Shown here: in pieces, positions 10,136 to 21,195 of the stretch
Position numbering within the stretch: the first letter of the stretch is position 1
How the letters are laid out: each line of letters opens with the position of its first letter
NCBI GenBank assembly: GCA_021399445.1
Contig: JAJTUQ010000009.1
Span: 575,501 to 639,500 of the forward strand
Direction of reading: 5' to 3'
DNA length: 64,000 nt
Source of the DNA: Xylogone sp. PMI_703
Taxonomy: Eukaryota > Ascomycota > Leotiomycetes
Made by a program: the position numbers and the translations under genes
The notes under the pieces: generated by a model
The model's database searches: none
Told to the model about the DNA's origin: nothing
Seen by the model: only the letters and a program-made list of their open reading frames with translations

Positions 10136-11065
10136 TTAAGTACTTTGCTCATTATCACACCCCTGTTTTGCAATTGAGAGCTTGTTAACATGTCTTTGTC
10201 TCCAACCTAGCTGGTCTTTACGTTTGCTGCTAATTTGACCTATTTTTCGCTCGAGAGAATTTGTAAAAGGCAGCCAATGCATCGAATGACTATGATCTAG
10301 AGTATAATGGAATAGTGTAGTGAGAACTGTAACCATTATCACAACTACAGCCTGTGCAGTGCGTGCAGCTTTGTTATCTGTATCATGCACTAGAAAGAAC
10401 AAGCCAACCAAACACAATTCCAGGAAATAGATACCAGTAAACAACTTTCGTATTGCTGTAGGATAAAACAAATCACTATTATAAATTCCAACTCTGTGAG
10501 CTTTGGAGGGTAAAACCGAAATAGCATCCAAAACACTCTAAAGCAGATCGTGCAAAATATTGAAATAAGAGGTACAATCACCGAATAGATCAAGCCTGTA
10601 GTGAAGCCACGTCAATACAGCCTTACTAGTGAACTAGACAAAAAAAGCCTACCTACAAGCGATATTCGTGAAGACCGGTATAAGCATCCCCCATTTCTGC
10701 AGTCCTGGGCTCTCTCGTCTCATCGACTTCTGTCTCGCAGTTTTGTCCAGCAGAGGAGAGAGAACTAACAAGTTTATGAGTCCATTGGCCTGTACGAGAG
10801 CTGAAACGACTGTCGTAAAGGTGTATATTATGATATAAGAGAAGAAATAGTTACAGGCTTTGGTAAATTTTGAGCAAGGATTGTTGGTACTACTTGGATA
10901 TTGTCTCTCAACTCCCCTACGATGGTTGTGATGCTTGCTGACAAGGAAACGGTAAGAAACACTTGCACAAATAAGAATGCGAAATAAAAGATCTGAACGT
11001 GGTTTTCCATAGCTTGACGTGAATGAAGTCCTTGTATGTTTGCAACAGGGAGTTCGATATCGGAA
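10136..11065 (-). pseudogene. Relic of a CSC1/TMEM63 (RSN1_7TM, DUF221) channel, C-terminal half
   Basis: The minus strand carries the 7TM region of this osmosensitive cation-channel family in several frames: IQGLHSRQAMENHVQ, FYFAFLFVQVFLTVSLSAS and AQNLPK. A one-base loss near 10860 moves the match to ACNYFFSYIIIY and LLDKTARQKSM, and then GLIYSVIVPLISIF. A second shift near 10505 leads to DLFYPTAIRKLFTGIYFLEL and CLVGLFFLVHDT. The cytosolic N-terminal half is missing. At least two frameshifts plus truncation show that it is no longer functional. It abuts the 3' end of the SERAC1-CorA gene (11240). Confidence 0.82.
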
Positions 11066-11239
11066 TCTTGGCGTGAGCGTCGTGTACAAAAAACTTCCGC
11101 AAAGCCTCCTGATTATACCTGCCTACCACAATAGTTCTAGAGATTGGAAAAAGAAAGCATGAAATATTTGTATTGGGGACTCAGCTAATACGAAATGAGC
11201 ACATCTGATCTTCCATTTTCATTCCGCTCCCTCATGGGA

Positions 11240-14200
11240 TCATGGTTCAGGCTGCCTTCTGGGACCAGCGCCTTTTCTGCTCTTTCGTTTTCTCTTTACT
11301 TTTAATCTCTCTTTTATCCCCTGCAAGAACTTATCAGGAAGCTCTTGCTCATCCTCACTTTGGTGTTTCTCTTCATCATCACCCATAATGCTAACCTTTT
11401 CTCCCTGATTTCCTTTATTTTTGACTAACTCTTTGAGTACTGCCGCTTCTATCCTGTTTGCTTTATTTCTGCTTTCTGTGTTCTTCTTTCTCCGCTCGTC
11501 CCTATGCCTCAGCAAGGAGCGCTTCATCGGCAGAATGTTATTTCTTTTAAATCTCCACCACTTATCACTAAACCAGCCTTCTATATTTTGACTACGGAAT
11601 ATGCCAAGGATGGTACTAACGGCAATTATGGTTGATTCGAGGAGCAGCTCATATATTTCCACAACGGTCGAACGGGATATTATATCATTAGCGAAAAGAA
11701 ACGCCAGTACTATAACGGCGAATGAGATTGGAACTAGTAAGCTGTTAAATATTGGACAAGTAGTTTGAGAGATAATAGTAAGATGTACTAGAGACTGAGA
11801 GCATAAGCTTGTACGAGGCGTTGCCTGGGTTACCACCCCACTCACTGATGTTCATACCGAATAACGAGGTGAAGAATGAGAGAGGAAGCTAAACATATCA
11901 GTCTATAGATTCGTCTGGAAGATTCTGTTAAGAAACTATAAGTTGCGCTTACGAAGAAAACCGTGAAAACTGCAAGGAAGAGCCTTATTAATTTGGTCAC
12001 CATAACAAGTGGAGATTGAAACTAACTGGTAAATATTGTCACAGACCGCGATTGCTCACCAGCATCAATCGCCTCGTTGACACTGATTTTGTTTAGTTGG
12101 TAGCCAATGAGCTCTTCGTACTGTTTGTTTATCGATCTGTTTATCCAAGCGCTAGATTTCTTTTCATAGGACAAGGCTAACATACCCCTCTAATTACTTC
12201 CTGCACATTTTCAAGCATGCGTCCCACTTGCTCTTGCACTCTTTGGATGGTATTTAGGGCTTCTGAAAGATACCCAGATCCTTTACTTTCGCTAAGATCA
12301 AGTACTTCCCGGAAACCTCTCTGCATTGTCCCTACATGCATATGTTGCCTGTCTAGCACTTTCTTGATCATTTTCAATTCATCTTCGACATCTCGAACCT
12401 CACGAAGTCTCTGAAGATCTTTGAATATTTGCTGAACCTCCTTGTTCGAGCCCCCAAGAGCAGATCCCCGACGAAAATCTAACCTTGCCCAGCTCTTCAC
12501 TTGCCTTTCGGTCTGCAGAATCACATTTTATTAGCCTTGTTTGTATACATAAACATAGTTGATAGTTGATATACTTACCAGCATCTCGATATACCTTCCA
12601 AAATTGGTGAGTACCCTAGGCTCCTTGTCATTGAATTTATCGAAGAGAAGTGTTACAACATATTTAACAATAAATGCTACTACTTCCCACTGATTCTGGA
12701 TGAGCTCAGCATCTATTTCTAGATCTTTCAAGATACAGGTTTGCAAGTCTCCCTGGGACTTGAGCTTTTGAGAGGCGCTTGATGATAGAGTTGGTTGAGT
12801 GGCCGAAGATTGCATTCCACCGCTTTTATTTTCTATTTCTTTAGGTGGAAAGCACGTTACTACGGTTTCTATAGAGAATACTCAGCGCAATGTTCATCTG
12901 ACACAGCAACCATCACCTACTGTCATTCATTACAAACAACCATAGTTGATCCACAACCAAAATATTACCTGGATGACCTTCCTCATCGTCGGACTCATCA
13001 TCTGTCCAGTGAAAATTTTCGGGGTCATAAGCATCTTCCAGCTCTCGGTGTGAGATTGATCGCACTGTACTTATATCTCTCTTTGACACGAAAGAGTCTT
13101 TATTTCTTATTTCGCTTTGCAGGATATCTGGATCCGGCGAATGAATATAGTCCAGACGATTGCGACTGCGGGAATCCAACTTCCCGGCTTTGTAGAGAAT
13201 TTGATCCCTGTCTCTAGTAGAAGTATCTTGGAGTGTCGAATACATATACTGATCAAGAGATCGACGGCAATGAAGAGGCTTCTCCCCACAAAGATGGTGC
13301 CATATCAGTTGGCACTCTGCTGAGGCATCCAGGTTTGCTTTGAGCTTGCTGAATAGCTCGAATTTAGCTAGCAAGCCTCCTTCGCCTTTCCTCCCTGCCG
13401 ATGAGGTGGGGTCTATAAATGCGCTTAAATTATCTTCGACTCTGCCCAGATCTATGTTGGGTTCAAGTTTCAATCGGTTATGAATCAGCCTCTCACGTCT
13501 TCGAAATTGCCTGAAGGGCTCCTAATGGAGATATGCTAGAATATAAAGTTAGTGGGTCGCACCCAAATCGGGATTGAAATTTGCGAAGCTTCAAGTTCTT
13601 ACGGAGATAAAGAACCTGCCGAGACACAGCGTGATGGTCCTCTCTGTTATCAGTAAACGTGTCTCTTTTCCCACTCTTTCCCCCTATTTCGAGATATTCC
13701 GCCAAATTAGACAGAACTTTCACGCCCTTGTTACTGAGTAACTCTCGGAGTTCCGGTGTGATTTTAGACTCGTTGATGTCAGCTCCTGGTGAGGCGGTTA
13801 GCGTATATTATGAAGAGAAGAGACCAACATATTGGAATGGCTTGACGCACCTAGAAATTCGCAGGTAGAGTGCATGTAATGGGTATGTGGAAAATGATGA
13901 GTGATAGAATTTTGCTTTTTCTCCCAGTACTTCTCTTGCAGCATCTCCTTGAGTTCGGTTTCTTGGCCCTTCTCCGTCGCTATAACATGCAATATTTTCT
14001 AGATATGAGATTTGTAAGCTTAGGAGCAGTGATAGAAAGCATATTTAGACATGGATCGCGAGACCTGCGTACCTCTATCCAGCCAATATGGTTACAAGGA
14101 ATATGCACCCACTGACACTGGTATGGAGAATCCTGTATTATGGGAGAAAGTGATTGCTCCGATGGCTCTGTGAAAGTGACCGAGTAGTGCTTAGAAGAAA

Positions 14201-15842
14201 GACCTGCCTGTCTTGTAGTCTTCTCTCTTCCGGGCTCCTGAGTCAGGTTCTCTTGACTTTGAGGTGACGATTTTGATTTGAAGACTGCTAGCCACATTGG
14301 CTTAATGAGAGATTACACGTAGCTTAATAGAAAGACTTAGTATTTTCGAAGCTGATGGTACTTCCAATATCAGGTAGGAATTGGACACCTTTCCTACTAC
14401 CACTTTGCGAAGATTGATGTCCAGATGAAACTCTGTTAATCTGATCCTCAGGCAACCTTGAGGGCTCACTAGAAGTGTGTTGCTTTTCAGAACGAATAAC
14501 CTCGTTCTTCCTGGTCCCTTGTGATCGTCTTAGAGCTGGCGATAGTGGTTGTGCATGCTTTGTGGAGTTTATAGGGCCCACAGGTAATTCCAGAGGGGAG
14601 CTTCCTGGCGTTGGCTCTTCAATATCAAGGAAGTCGTCTAGATCGCCTCCAAGTAGCTTTGCAATGGATATGGTCTTCGGGTCCAGCTTGTACAACGAAC
14701 CGTCAGGGTCTTTGAAGAGCTGATGGTTCTGAATTATTAGGGTGTCCATTATGATGTCGGCTGGCCAGAGTGCTTGGAACACCCTGCTTTGTAATTCTTG
14801 GATGAAGTCCAGCTTTTGCGAAATAGATCTGCGCCGCACATACACTCCAGGATACTCTCTTTGTCGCATTATATCAAAAGAAGCAACACCGCAGTGGTCA
14901 CATGGTAGCAGTATATTGACACCTCTCTCGTTCAATCCGTATGTTGCTGAATCAGAAGATACAACAAACGTTCCTTCTTCAGATGCATCTTCGCCTTTCC
15001 ATCGCAGTGAGGTCGGGATGCCCTCATAAACAGACCATATATGAATGCTAGACTTCCCCTTCACCATCCTCGCAAAGGAGTCGGAAAGATTAAGGAGGAA
15101 GGAATTCTCTGGAATCAGCTGCATCGAAAGTTGTGGTGAGACTGGACCTTTGTATAAGTGAACGCCGTAGGATTTGGCACGTGGGTTATTGTACACAAAT
15201 GGATACTTCGGATGCTGGGCTTTGATAGCTGTCCGTAGAAACTGCGGATCTGGCAACCGAAGGGAACCATTGTGAGGTACAGATAGGTCATAACCACTCA
15301 ACGGCCGGAACTCGATGCTTAACTGGGTTTTTACGTACCAAAAAAAGCGACACCGATGCAATGGTCCAAAGTGTGATCCTCAGCAGCAACTACCAGAGCT
15401 TGTTTTACAACCAATCCCCCAGTGCTGTGGCATAAAAACATAGATCGTCGGGAAGTCGGGCCTCGCTTTTGGATATGACAATTCAGAAGGCGTTTTGCAA
15501 GCTCATCCAGACCGTCGGTCTGCAAGTCTCTTCCGTGATCATAGAAGTATATATGTGCGATGGGTAGCTTCTCTAACAAATCGTCTTCAAGCCAATTGGT
15601 CTCCGAGCCGCTCGCTCTCCCTGTATCAACTGGGTCAGCACCAATAGCGGACACTGCAATAATGCTAAACGGTTTCTGTCAGTTACAGGATGCAGGCGGC
15701 TTCTCTCGTGCCCTTACTCAATGGTTGTGTCATCGTCAGAGGAGCGGCTTCCTCGCTTGTCCCTAACATACGTTCCGTAAGGATGTGGATGTTGGAACGC
15801 ATGTGATAGCTGACGTTGTAGCTGCAATGATACTGTCACCAT
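11240..15842 (-). pseudogene. SERAC1-like alpha/beta-hydrolase fused to a fungal CorA-like membrane domain, lightly damaged
   Basis: My model has 13 exons: 15842-15718, 15664-15335, 15278-14362, 14287-14073, 13998-13851, 13785-13603, 13535-12921, 12868-12579, 12512-12186, 12120-12027, 11969-11953, 11888-11789 and 11733-11240. They sum to 3855 nt, a multiple of three. The N-terminus has a SERAC1-type hydrolase: IDIIAVSAIGADPV, nucleophile elbow CHSTGGLVVKQAL, then FFGTPHNG and later DSATYGLNERG and PCDHCGVASF. The middle has CQWVHIPCNHIGWIE, LPYLH and VDQLWLFVMND, typical of fungal CorA-like proteins. The C-terminus has a coiled coil, a first membrane helix with LFGMN (CorA GMN motif), a second helix (PISFAVIVLAFLFA) and a basic cytosolic tail. 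Two lesions are visible: a TAG at 13522-13524 between LPYLH and EPFRQF, where relatives have an aromatic residue, and a lost acceptor before exon 3. It is a pseudogene or a null allele in this strain. Confidence 0.75.
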
Positions 15843-16342
15843 TGTACGAGTTTTGACGGTGGGAAGCGATGACGAAGGCCTGGCAGATCGTTGTGGTGGA
15901 TGTCTGCTACTTGTACCTTGTCCTCTATGCGGCTGAGAGCCTTGCGAAGTCGAAAATGATCTTCATCGGGGATATGACTGTTTCCTCCGTGATTGGAGCC
16001 CTTATGGAACACCCTGTTCAAATATATCCGTATGGGGAAGTCGCAAACTAACTTTTCAGCAGGCTTCATGGGTGTCGGCTTTCCACACGCACTCAAAGCC
16101 AGCCATGGTATGCTTCAGAAATTGAGCCCAGTCTTCGTAGAGAATTCACTATACTTTCCGTGGAAGCAGTAATTGCTCTCCCTATCACAGATATACACTA
16201 TTTTATTACCTCCAGACTTGCGTGTAACAAAAGCATACCCATGCTGGCGCGCATGAGCTTGAATTGCAGCATATAGCGATGGGCGATCAGGGTAAATAGA
16301 CTCTGAAGGGGCAGGGCCACAAGGATGGGTAATAGTTGCCAT
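15843..16342 (-). mobile_element. Fragment of a MULE-type transposase (FAR1-like DNA-binding N-terminus)
   Basis: The frame at 16342-16115 encodes SLYAAIQAHARQHGYAFV, TRKSGGNKIVYICDRESNYC and a stop after TGLNF. This resembles the FAR1-like zinc-binding N-terminus of Mutator-like (MULE) transposases in fungi (HA-x-x-x-GYAFV...K-x-x-x-x-CDR). A second frame (about 16096-15843) has CDFPIRIYLNR and NHGGNSHIPDEDHFRLRK, possibly the decayed continuation (C-x-FP-x-R...HNH-like). The catalytic domain is absent. It lies immediately upstream of the SERAC1-CorA start and could have supplied its promoter region. The assignment is by motif memory only. Confidence 0.45.
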
Positions 16343-17199
16343 TGGAGCGAAGATTGAGGCTACAGGAGAGCTGTAAAAGTGGTTGAATATGAGTGCAAAA
16401 ATGAGTATGAATAGCTTTAATTCTGAGTGTTGCGAAGGATAATCCCTATATGCGTTAACTTTTGTGTTTTCGCGTTTTAAGTACCTTTATCTAAGTGGCT
16501 ATCATCTTTACTAATAAATTACTATGTGAGGGTGATAGGCGAAGAGCGACCGGTACCGGAGATTTTGGGTGCAAATAGGTAAACGCTGGGTGTATTTAAG
16601 TATTCCCTAAAGTAAACTGTACTGGTATCCCTTTTAATCCTATATAATTTACTTTGCACTAATACCTTTTTGAGTCTATTACAAATAGTATGCATAACAA
16701 GAATACAAAACATAGGAACGAAACCATAGTATCAAAAATAACAATAGAGTCTTGCTCAGCACAAAATAAAGAATAATATGGGATTCAGCTCATTTCGAAG
16801 GCATTTCGAAGGCACCGACCCAACTCTCTCTCTCTTTTTTTTCTTTCTCTTCGATTCACCTTCTCTCCTTTAACTACGTTAAAATTTCGAAGGCACCCTA
16901 TAGTTAGTATTAGATAGGAGCCTCGTGCTCAACTCAAATTGATATTCTTATCTATAAGTTATCTAGTAACAAGCCTACTCAGTTACATTGGGACTCTCTA
17001 GCTCTTTACCTTGCCCAATATAAAGCATCTTAGTGGAGTGAACCCTTACGATCCCTGTAGGAACGTTACAAACGGTTCGGTCTCAAAACGGTCCCCAAAA
17101 ACCCTCACGGACCGGACCGTTGGCCAGTCTAGGGCTCGGAATTAATTTAATTTAATACGAGCTCAATTAATACCAATTAAATTAATTGCATTTATTATA
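16343..17199. other. AT-rich intergenic stretch with inverted repeat
   Basis: No gene seen. It holds a CT-rich tract near 16825-16860, three copies of the short word ATTTCGAAGGCA (16794, 16805 and 16887) and the inverted repeat at 17071-17121. AATTAA-rich sequence just before 17200 is the 3' flank of the HET gene. Confidence 0.55.
17071..17121. repeat. Inverted repeat, 12-nt arms
   Basis: AACGGTTCGGTC (17071-17082) pairs with GACCGGACCGTT (17110-17121) with one mismatch, around a 27-nt loop. It is GC-rich in an AT-rich neighbourhood. It could be a palindromic binding site, a transposon end or a 3' hairpin of the HET gene; nothing distinguishes these. Confidence 0.55.
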
Positions 17200-19195
17200 C
17201 TAATAAAATACGGAGACATTAATTCCAAACCCTGAATATAACGCTTTCGCGGCGTCATACCGTGTGACCTTTGATGGTCTGCTATTACCTGACCATGTAC
17301 CCATGGACGCACTTAGGAAACTTGCATGATTCCCTTCTCTAAGTTTTACAGTTACAGCCTGTCCATTTCCAAGCTCTGCCTCGGCGTATCGATCTTTGGC
17401 TAGATCGAAGGCATAGACTTCGTAATCTGAACCCTTTTCCCGACGTAAGATCCCGATTTCACATAGCATGGTGCGTTTTATAAACCCAGGGATGTGAAGA
17501 AAGAAGGGTGGGTATGATTTGTCGTCGCCTGTCGCGTGATGGAAAAGTATGAATAGAGGGTACTCACGTCCCTGTAATACGGTTCCTCCTAAGGAATCGA
17601 GAGACCAGCCTCTACCGGAGTCTTCATGGGCAGTGTATCCAGCCGATAGCAACGGAGAAATGCGTATATCAATGGAGTCAAACCGACGGAGAGTCGATAT
17701 TGAATTTGGATCTGCGACTGGAGTTCCTGAGACACTGGCATACATAGTCGCAAGTGGACTCGGCTGGGACTGACGCATTTCTTTAAGGGCTATTAAGGAT
17801 GGGTTATGCAACCTCCACAGAGTATTTCTCCCAATACCATTCACAGAACCTTTTGTGAGGAGGATGCTGAGCTGTTCGTTGCGGACGTGGCACCTAAGAG
17901 GCACTATGATAACTGGTTCATATATACCAGTACGTATTTTCAGAAGCAAAATGTTCAATCCGATTGGTACATAGTACTTGAGTCGTAGATTCAACACTGG
18001 ATCTGTCAGTAATTTCCTTTTGGAAAGCATCTTCCTGTAGAACAGATTCTGAGAGGCTTCCAGAGCTGGAATCTAGTGCTTTATCTTCGCCTTCAATAAC
18101 GATCACTGGTATGGGCATACTGATTATCGCCTCTTCAATATTTGGAGTCACATCAATTTCTAAGTTCGATGCCGTAGAAGATGCTAGCGACTCCACTTCT
18201 CTCCTCTCTCCACTCTGCTGGACTTCAATCACACGGAGAATTGAGTCCCTATTTAACTTCCCTAGATTGATGGCTTTAACCTGGTCTAATATTCTCGATC
18301 TTATGCGTATACGTCGGCCAACAACCTCGAATGCGTTATCATATTCCTCCCCATGTTTATATTCCAAGAGCTCCACTCTAGAGATGTCTTTGAAACATTT
18401 TGGTGATGGCGCCAAAAGACCGGTCATACTTGTATGTGAATGGTATTCTTCTGGATATGACCACGCAAAGATCGATTGGTCTTCTGACTGTTTCAAAATC
18501 TCTTGCTGCAGTCGTGAGAATGCCTTATCACCTTCTCCATACAATAATGGCATGTTAATTTCGAACAATCCCATGAGACAATACGCTTCATCCTCGATCC
18601 TTGTCGTTTGCCGTGCGGCTGCCCATGACATCTTTTGCGCAACGCTATACTCTGTCCCGCGATACTCATCCAGCGCCTTTTCATCAATCCCGGCTATGCG
18701 CGATACTGTAGAGAGTAACGACTTCTTGCTTCCGATCTCAACCCAGTCTGAACTTAAGAATACTACTTCAGCGGGCGCAAGCAACTCCTGGAGAGTCCAG
18801 CCGCGTGTAAACCATCGAGAACGAAAGAAAGATGAGCGTCCAGTAGTAGGGTCCTCAGAGCTATCCACGTCACTCAGGTACACGTAACAGAGCGCCGCCT
18901 CACGATACCATTGGAACATTGAGTTAATCGCCTCTGAGAGTTCAGCACTGGAGGACTTGTCGATACAACATGTGTCGATCCAAACGTATTGAAAGCCCTC
19001 AGACTCAGCAACCCGGCAGCAGTTATAGATTTTATTGTACCCTTTCTTAGACTTGCATTGCTGCCCAACATAGTCCTCGAACGAGACTTCTTCAATATCC
19101 CAAGTATGCGATAGGATAGCGTATAAAGGGATGCCGTTCCCTACTTTTCCTATGAACTCTTCGAATTCAAATGTCTTAACGTTGAGAAGTCGCAT
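17200..19195 (-). CDS. HET-domain (heterokaryon incompatibility) protein with a frame change
   Basis: From the ATG at 19195 the frame runs 425 codons. HET motifs in order are YAILSHTW, ..YVWIDTCCIDKSSSAEL, ..MFQWYREAALCYVYLSD, FFRSRWFTRGWTLQELLAP and RQTTRIEDEAYCLMGLFEI followed by MPLLYGEG, all typical of the ~150-residue cell-death effector domain. The frame stops at 17918. A second frame (about 18078-17200) continues family-like C-terminal sequence: PIGLNILLLKIRTG, EPVIIVPLRC, and a tail ending in GINVSVFY. I found no canonical intron of suitable length that joins the two frames, so either one base is missing near 17950-18030 or a splice site escaped me. The N-terminal HET domain itself is intact. 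HET proteins trigger cell death on fusion with incompatible partners, often through STAND receptors. Confidence 0.8.
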
Positions 19196-19946
19196 GTTTA
19201 TTGTGGCTCGATGTGATTGCCATACTTAAGATTAGAGAACCGAGGTTCCTAAACCTAACATCCATCCCCGCGTGGCAAGAAACCCACCGTGCCAAGAAAA
19301 ACGATAACAGTTGTCCCTGCGTAGTGAGAAGCCCACCGTGTCGTGAGAAGCGATGGGTACTTTGATTTCAAACAAGTCAGGCTCTATCTACACAGTATTT
19401 CTTATAATTCCATATAAGTCATGTATTATGACTAATTATGAAATACCGTGATTCTTTTTACTTAGAAAACTACATTCGTATCACGTTTGTGTTACGGAGG
19501 GCCTCCTTCAGCGGGGTAATAAAATTTCTTCAGCACAGCACCACGATCAAGCTTATACTACCATCGGAACTTTATAAAAGGCCCATATCCGACCATCAGG
19601 GCCATACAACAGTGGCGGGAAATCGTCATCAGCTTTTTTGCTGCTATAACTTGCACTTCAATTAGAAAGTGGCAAAATAGAGCCGAGCAACATGTACCGA
19701 TCCGTGTAACGATCTTGTATGAATTTGTGCCTACTACTACTCCTCTATAATATTCCGGGGTTGGCCCTACCGTAATTATGTAGAAGACATATTCAGTAAG
19801 ACTATATCACTCGTTCACACGCGTTCCTTTCGCGTCTAAGGTTTTTGGTGTACCTTTCCCTTCCAAAGAAACATAAGCGCTATAGCGTACAGTACGGTAA
19901 TAAATATGACTTTATCTTTTGAATTTAGCGACTTAATATTTTTAAT
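19196..19946. other. Intergenic, HET gene 5' flank
   Basis: It holds the two-copy repeat at 19268-19352. No gene is visible. AT-rich sequence around 19380-19470 separates the HET promoter from the OrsD-like relic. Confidence 0.55.
19268..19352. repeat. Tandem pair of 36-nt imperfect repeats, 49-nt period
   Basis: 19268-19303 and 19317-19352 share GCGT-(6-7 nt)-AGAA-x-CCCACCGTG-(7 nt)-AGAA-x-CGAT. The conserved core is CCCACCGTG flanked by AGAA words. It lies 70-160 nt upstream of the HET start, so it may be a duplicated promoter element. Confidence 0.6.
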
Positions 19947-20690
19947 TTGCATTACAAATTCGTTGGTTGTAAACTCTGTAGGTGCGCTATCGTGCCAGAG
20001 GAAGCTGCTGTTCATTTCAGAAAGCATCATCGAGGGGAAAGGCACCTTTCAAATTCAGAGATCAGGCAGATACCATCTCTTTCGGCAATTGTAAAGATTG
20101 CCCAATTGCTAGTCGTTCAGCGTTCAGTATTAGCTGTCGAAGAAGGAGAGGTCGACTACCCTGCCGAGATTTTAGAATCAATGCAGGACCGGTTTATGGC
20201 GTATGGGACACGGTCACCAATGAATTGGGTTCTGAAGTTACGGTCATATGGTAAGAGAGTCCAATACACAACAACTGGGCTTGGGCACATTATATGGTCA
20301 AATGACGGAGAACGGCTTAGCTACAAAGGACTTGAGTTGACGATGACTGGGTTAAGAGAATTTGTTGCGGACCGGGTCAAGCGCCTTCAGAACCAGCTGC
20401 ACGAGCTCCATCTCATGAACCCGGAAGAGAATCAGGAAGATGTAATTCCACAACTTAATTTGCGTGATATCAAGGATGACATTACTATAAGTGAACCAGG
20501 ATGGAGCTTCTTGAAGGATTCTTATAATCCCTAACTTTAAAGATATGACCACTATCTATTAAATCGGGTATTAGACAATGATTGGTTACGAGATGAGTTT
20601 TTTGTAAATTTAACATCTTAAGTTGTTACATGGAGTCGGAAAGCTGTAAAGTATTACCTGTGATAAGTGGACGAATTTCTTTATTATGGT
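19947..20690 (+). pseudogene. Relic of an OrsD-like (DUF3505) C2H2 protein
   Basis: The first 195 codons carry HYKFVGCKLCRCAIVPE with a following HFRKHH (C2H2-type finger), and then VDYPAEILESMQDRF, ..SPMNWVLKLRSYGK and GLGHIIWSNDGERLSYKG. Next come TMTGLREFV and EPGWSFLKDSYNP, in the order seen in OrsD-like fungal proteins. The frame then meets two stops (TAA at 20532 and shortly after). The match continues in the same frame as YDHYLLNRVLDNDWLRDEFF, another stop, and TWSRKAVKYYL then VDEFL. The remaining several hundred family residues are missing. No ATG context was checked beyond the frame start. It is a truncated, multiply stopped copy of a family often multicopy in fungal genomes. Confidence 0.75.
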
Positions 20691-21195
20691 TATCTTTTAA
20701 GTTATAACAGAGAGGGATGTTTAAATTACTTGTTAGTCCGGAGAGGTTAATGATACTAGAGGGGAGTGTGGGGTAGCTAGAAAAGCTGCGAGATCATTTA
20801 ACTAGTATGTTTAATCCTCTACGGAGGTACAGTAGTAACAAGCCTTACAGTTCAATAATTTATTAAAATCAAAAATTATGCAGCAGAGCATATAAATATA
20901 AGGCCGTTTAATAAGTCGTTCAATTCCCAACGCAACCGGCTGCTACAGTTTATATGTACAAAGGGATTGGCTAATAACAGATTTATAAGATTCTAGTATC
21001 AATATCTCAGCCTATTAGGCTCGTTGAGTCACCGGAATCTCCATCCTGCGGATTCATTTGGTGTTTAAGCAGGACAATGTCCATATTAACGCTGCTAACA
21101 TCAACGTTCAGCTGGATTGTTTGAATCTCCATATTTAGGTCTACGTCCGACAACTTATTATCCACATATTATTCATTTTAATATCTCGATCTCCC
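20691..21195. other. Intergenic, no gene seen
   Basis: AT-rich 0.5 kb between the OrsD-like relic and the 3' end of the desaturase. No recognisable feature. Confidence 0.55.

Noticed and set aside
12121..12186. Apparent frameshift at a GGGG run in the CorA-like part
   Set aside because: A canonical 65-nt intron 12185-12121 (GTATGT..CAG) joins VIRG to YEELIG in frame, matching relatives, so no lesion is needed.
18111..18887. 258-codon open frame on the plus strand
   Set aside because: It is the antisense shadow of the HET domain gene; it has no recognisable motif, and codon composition follows the opposite strand.
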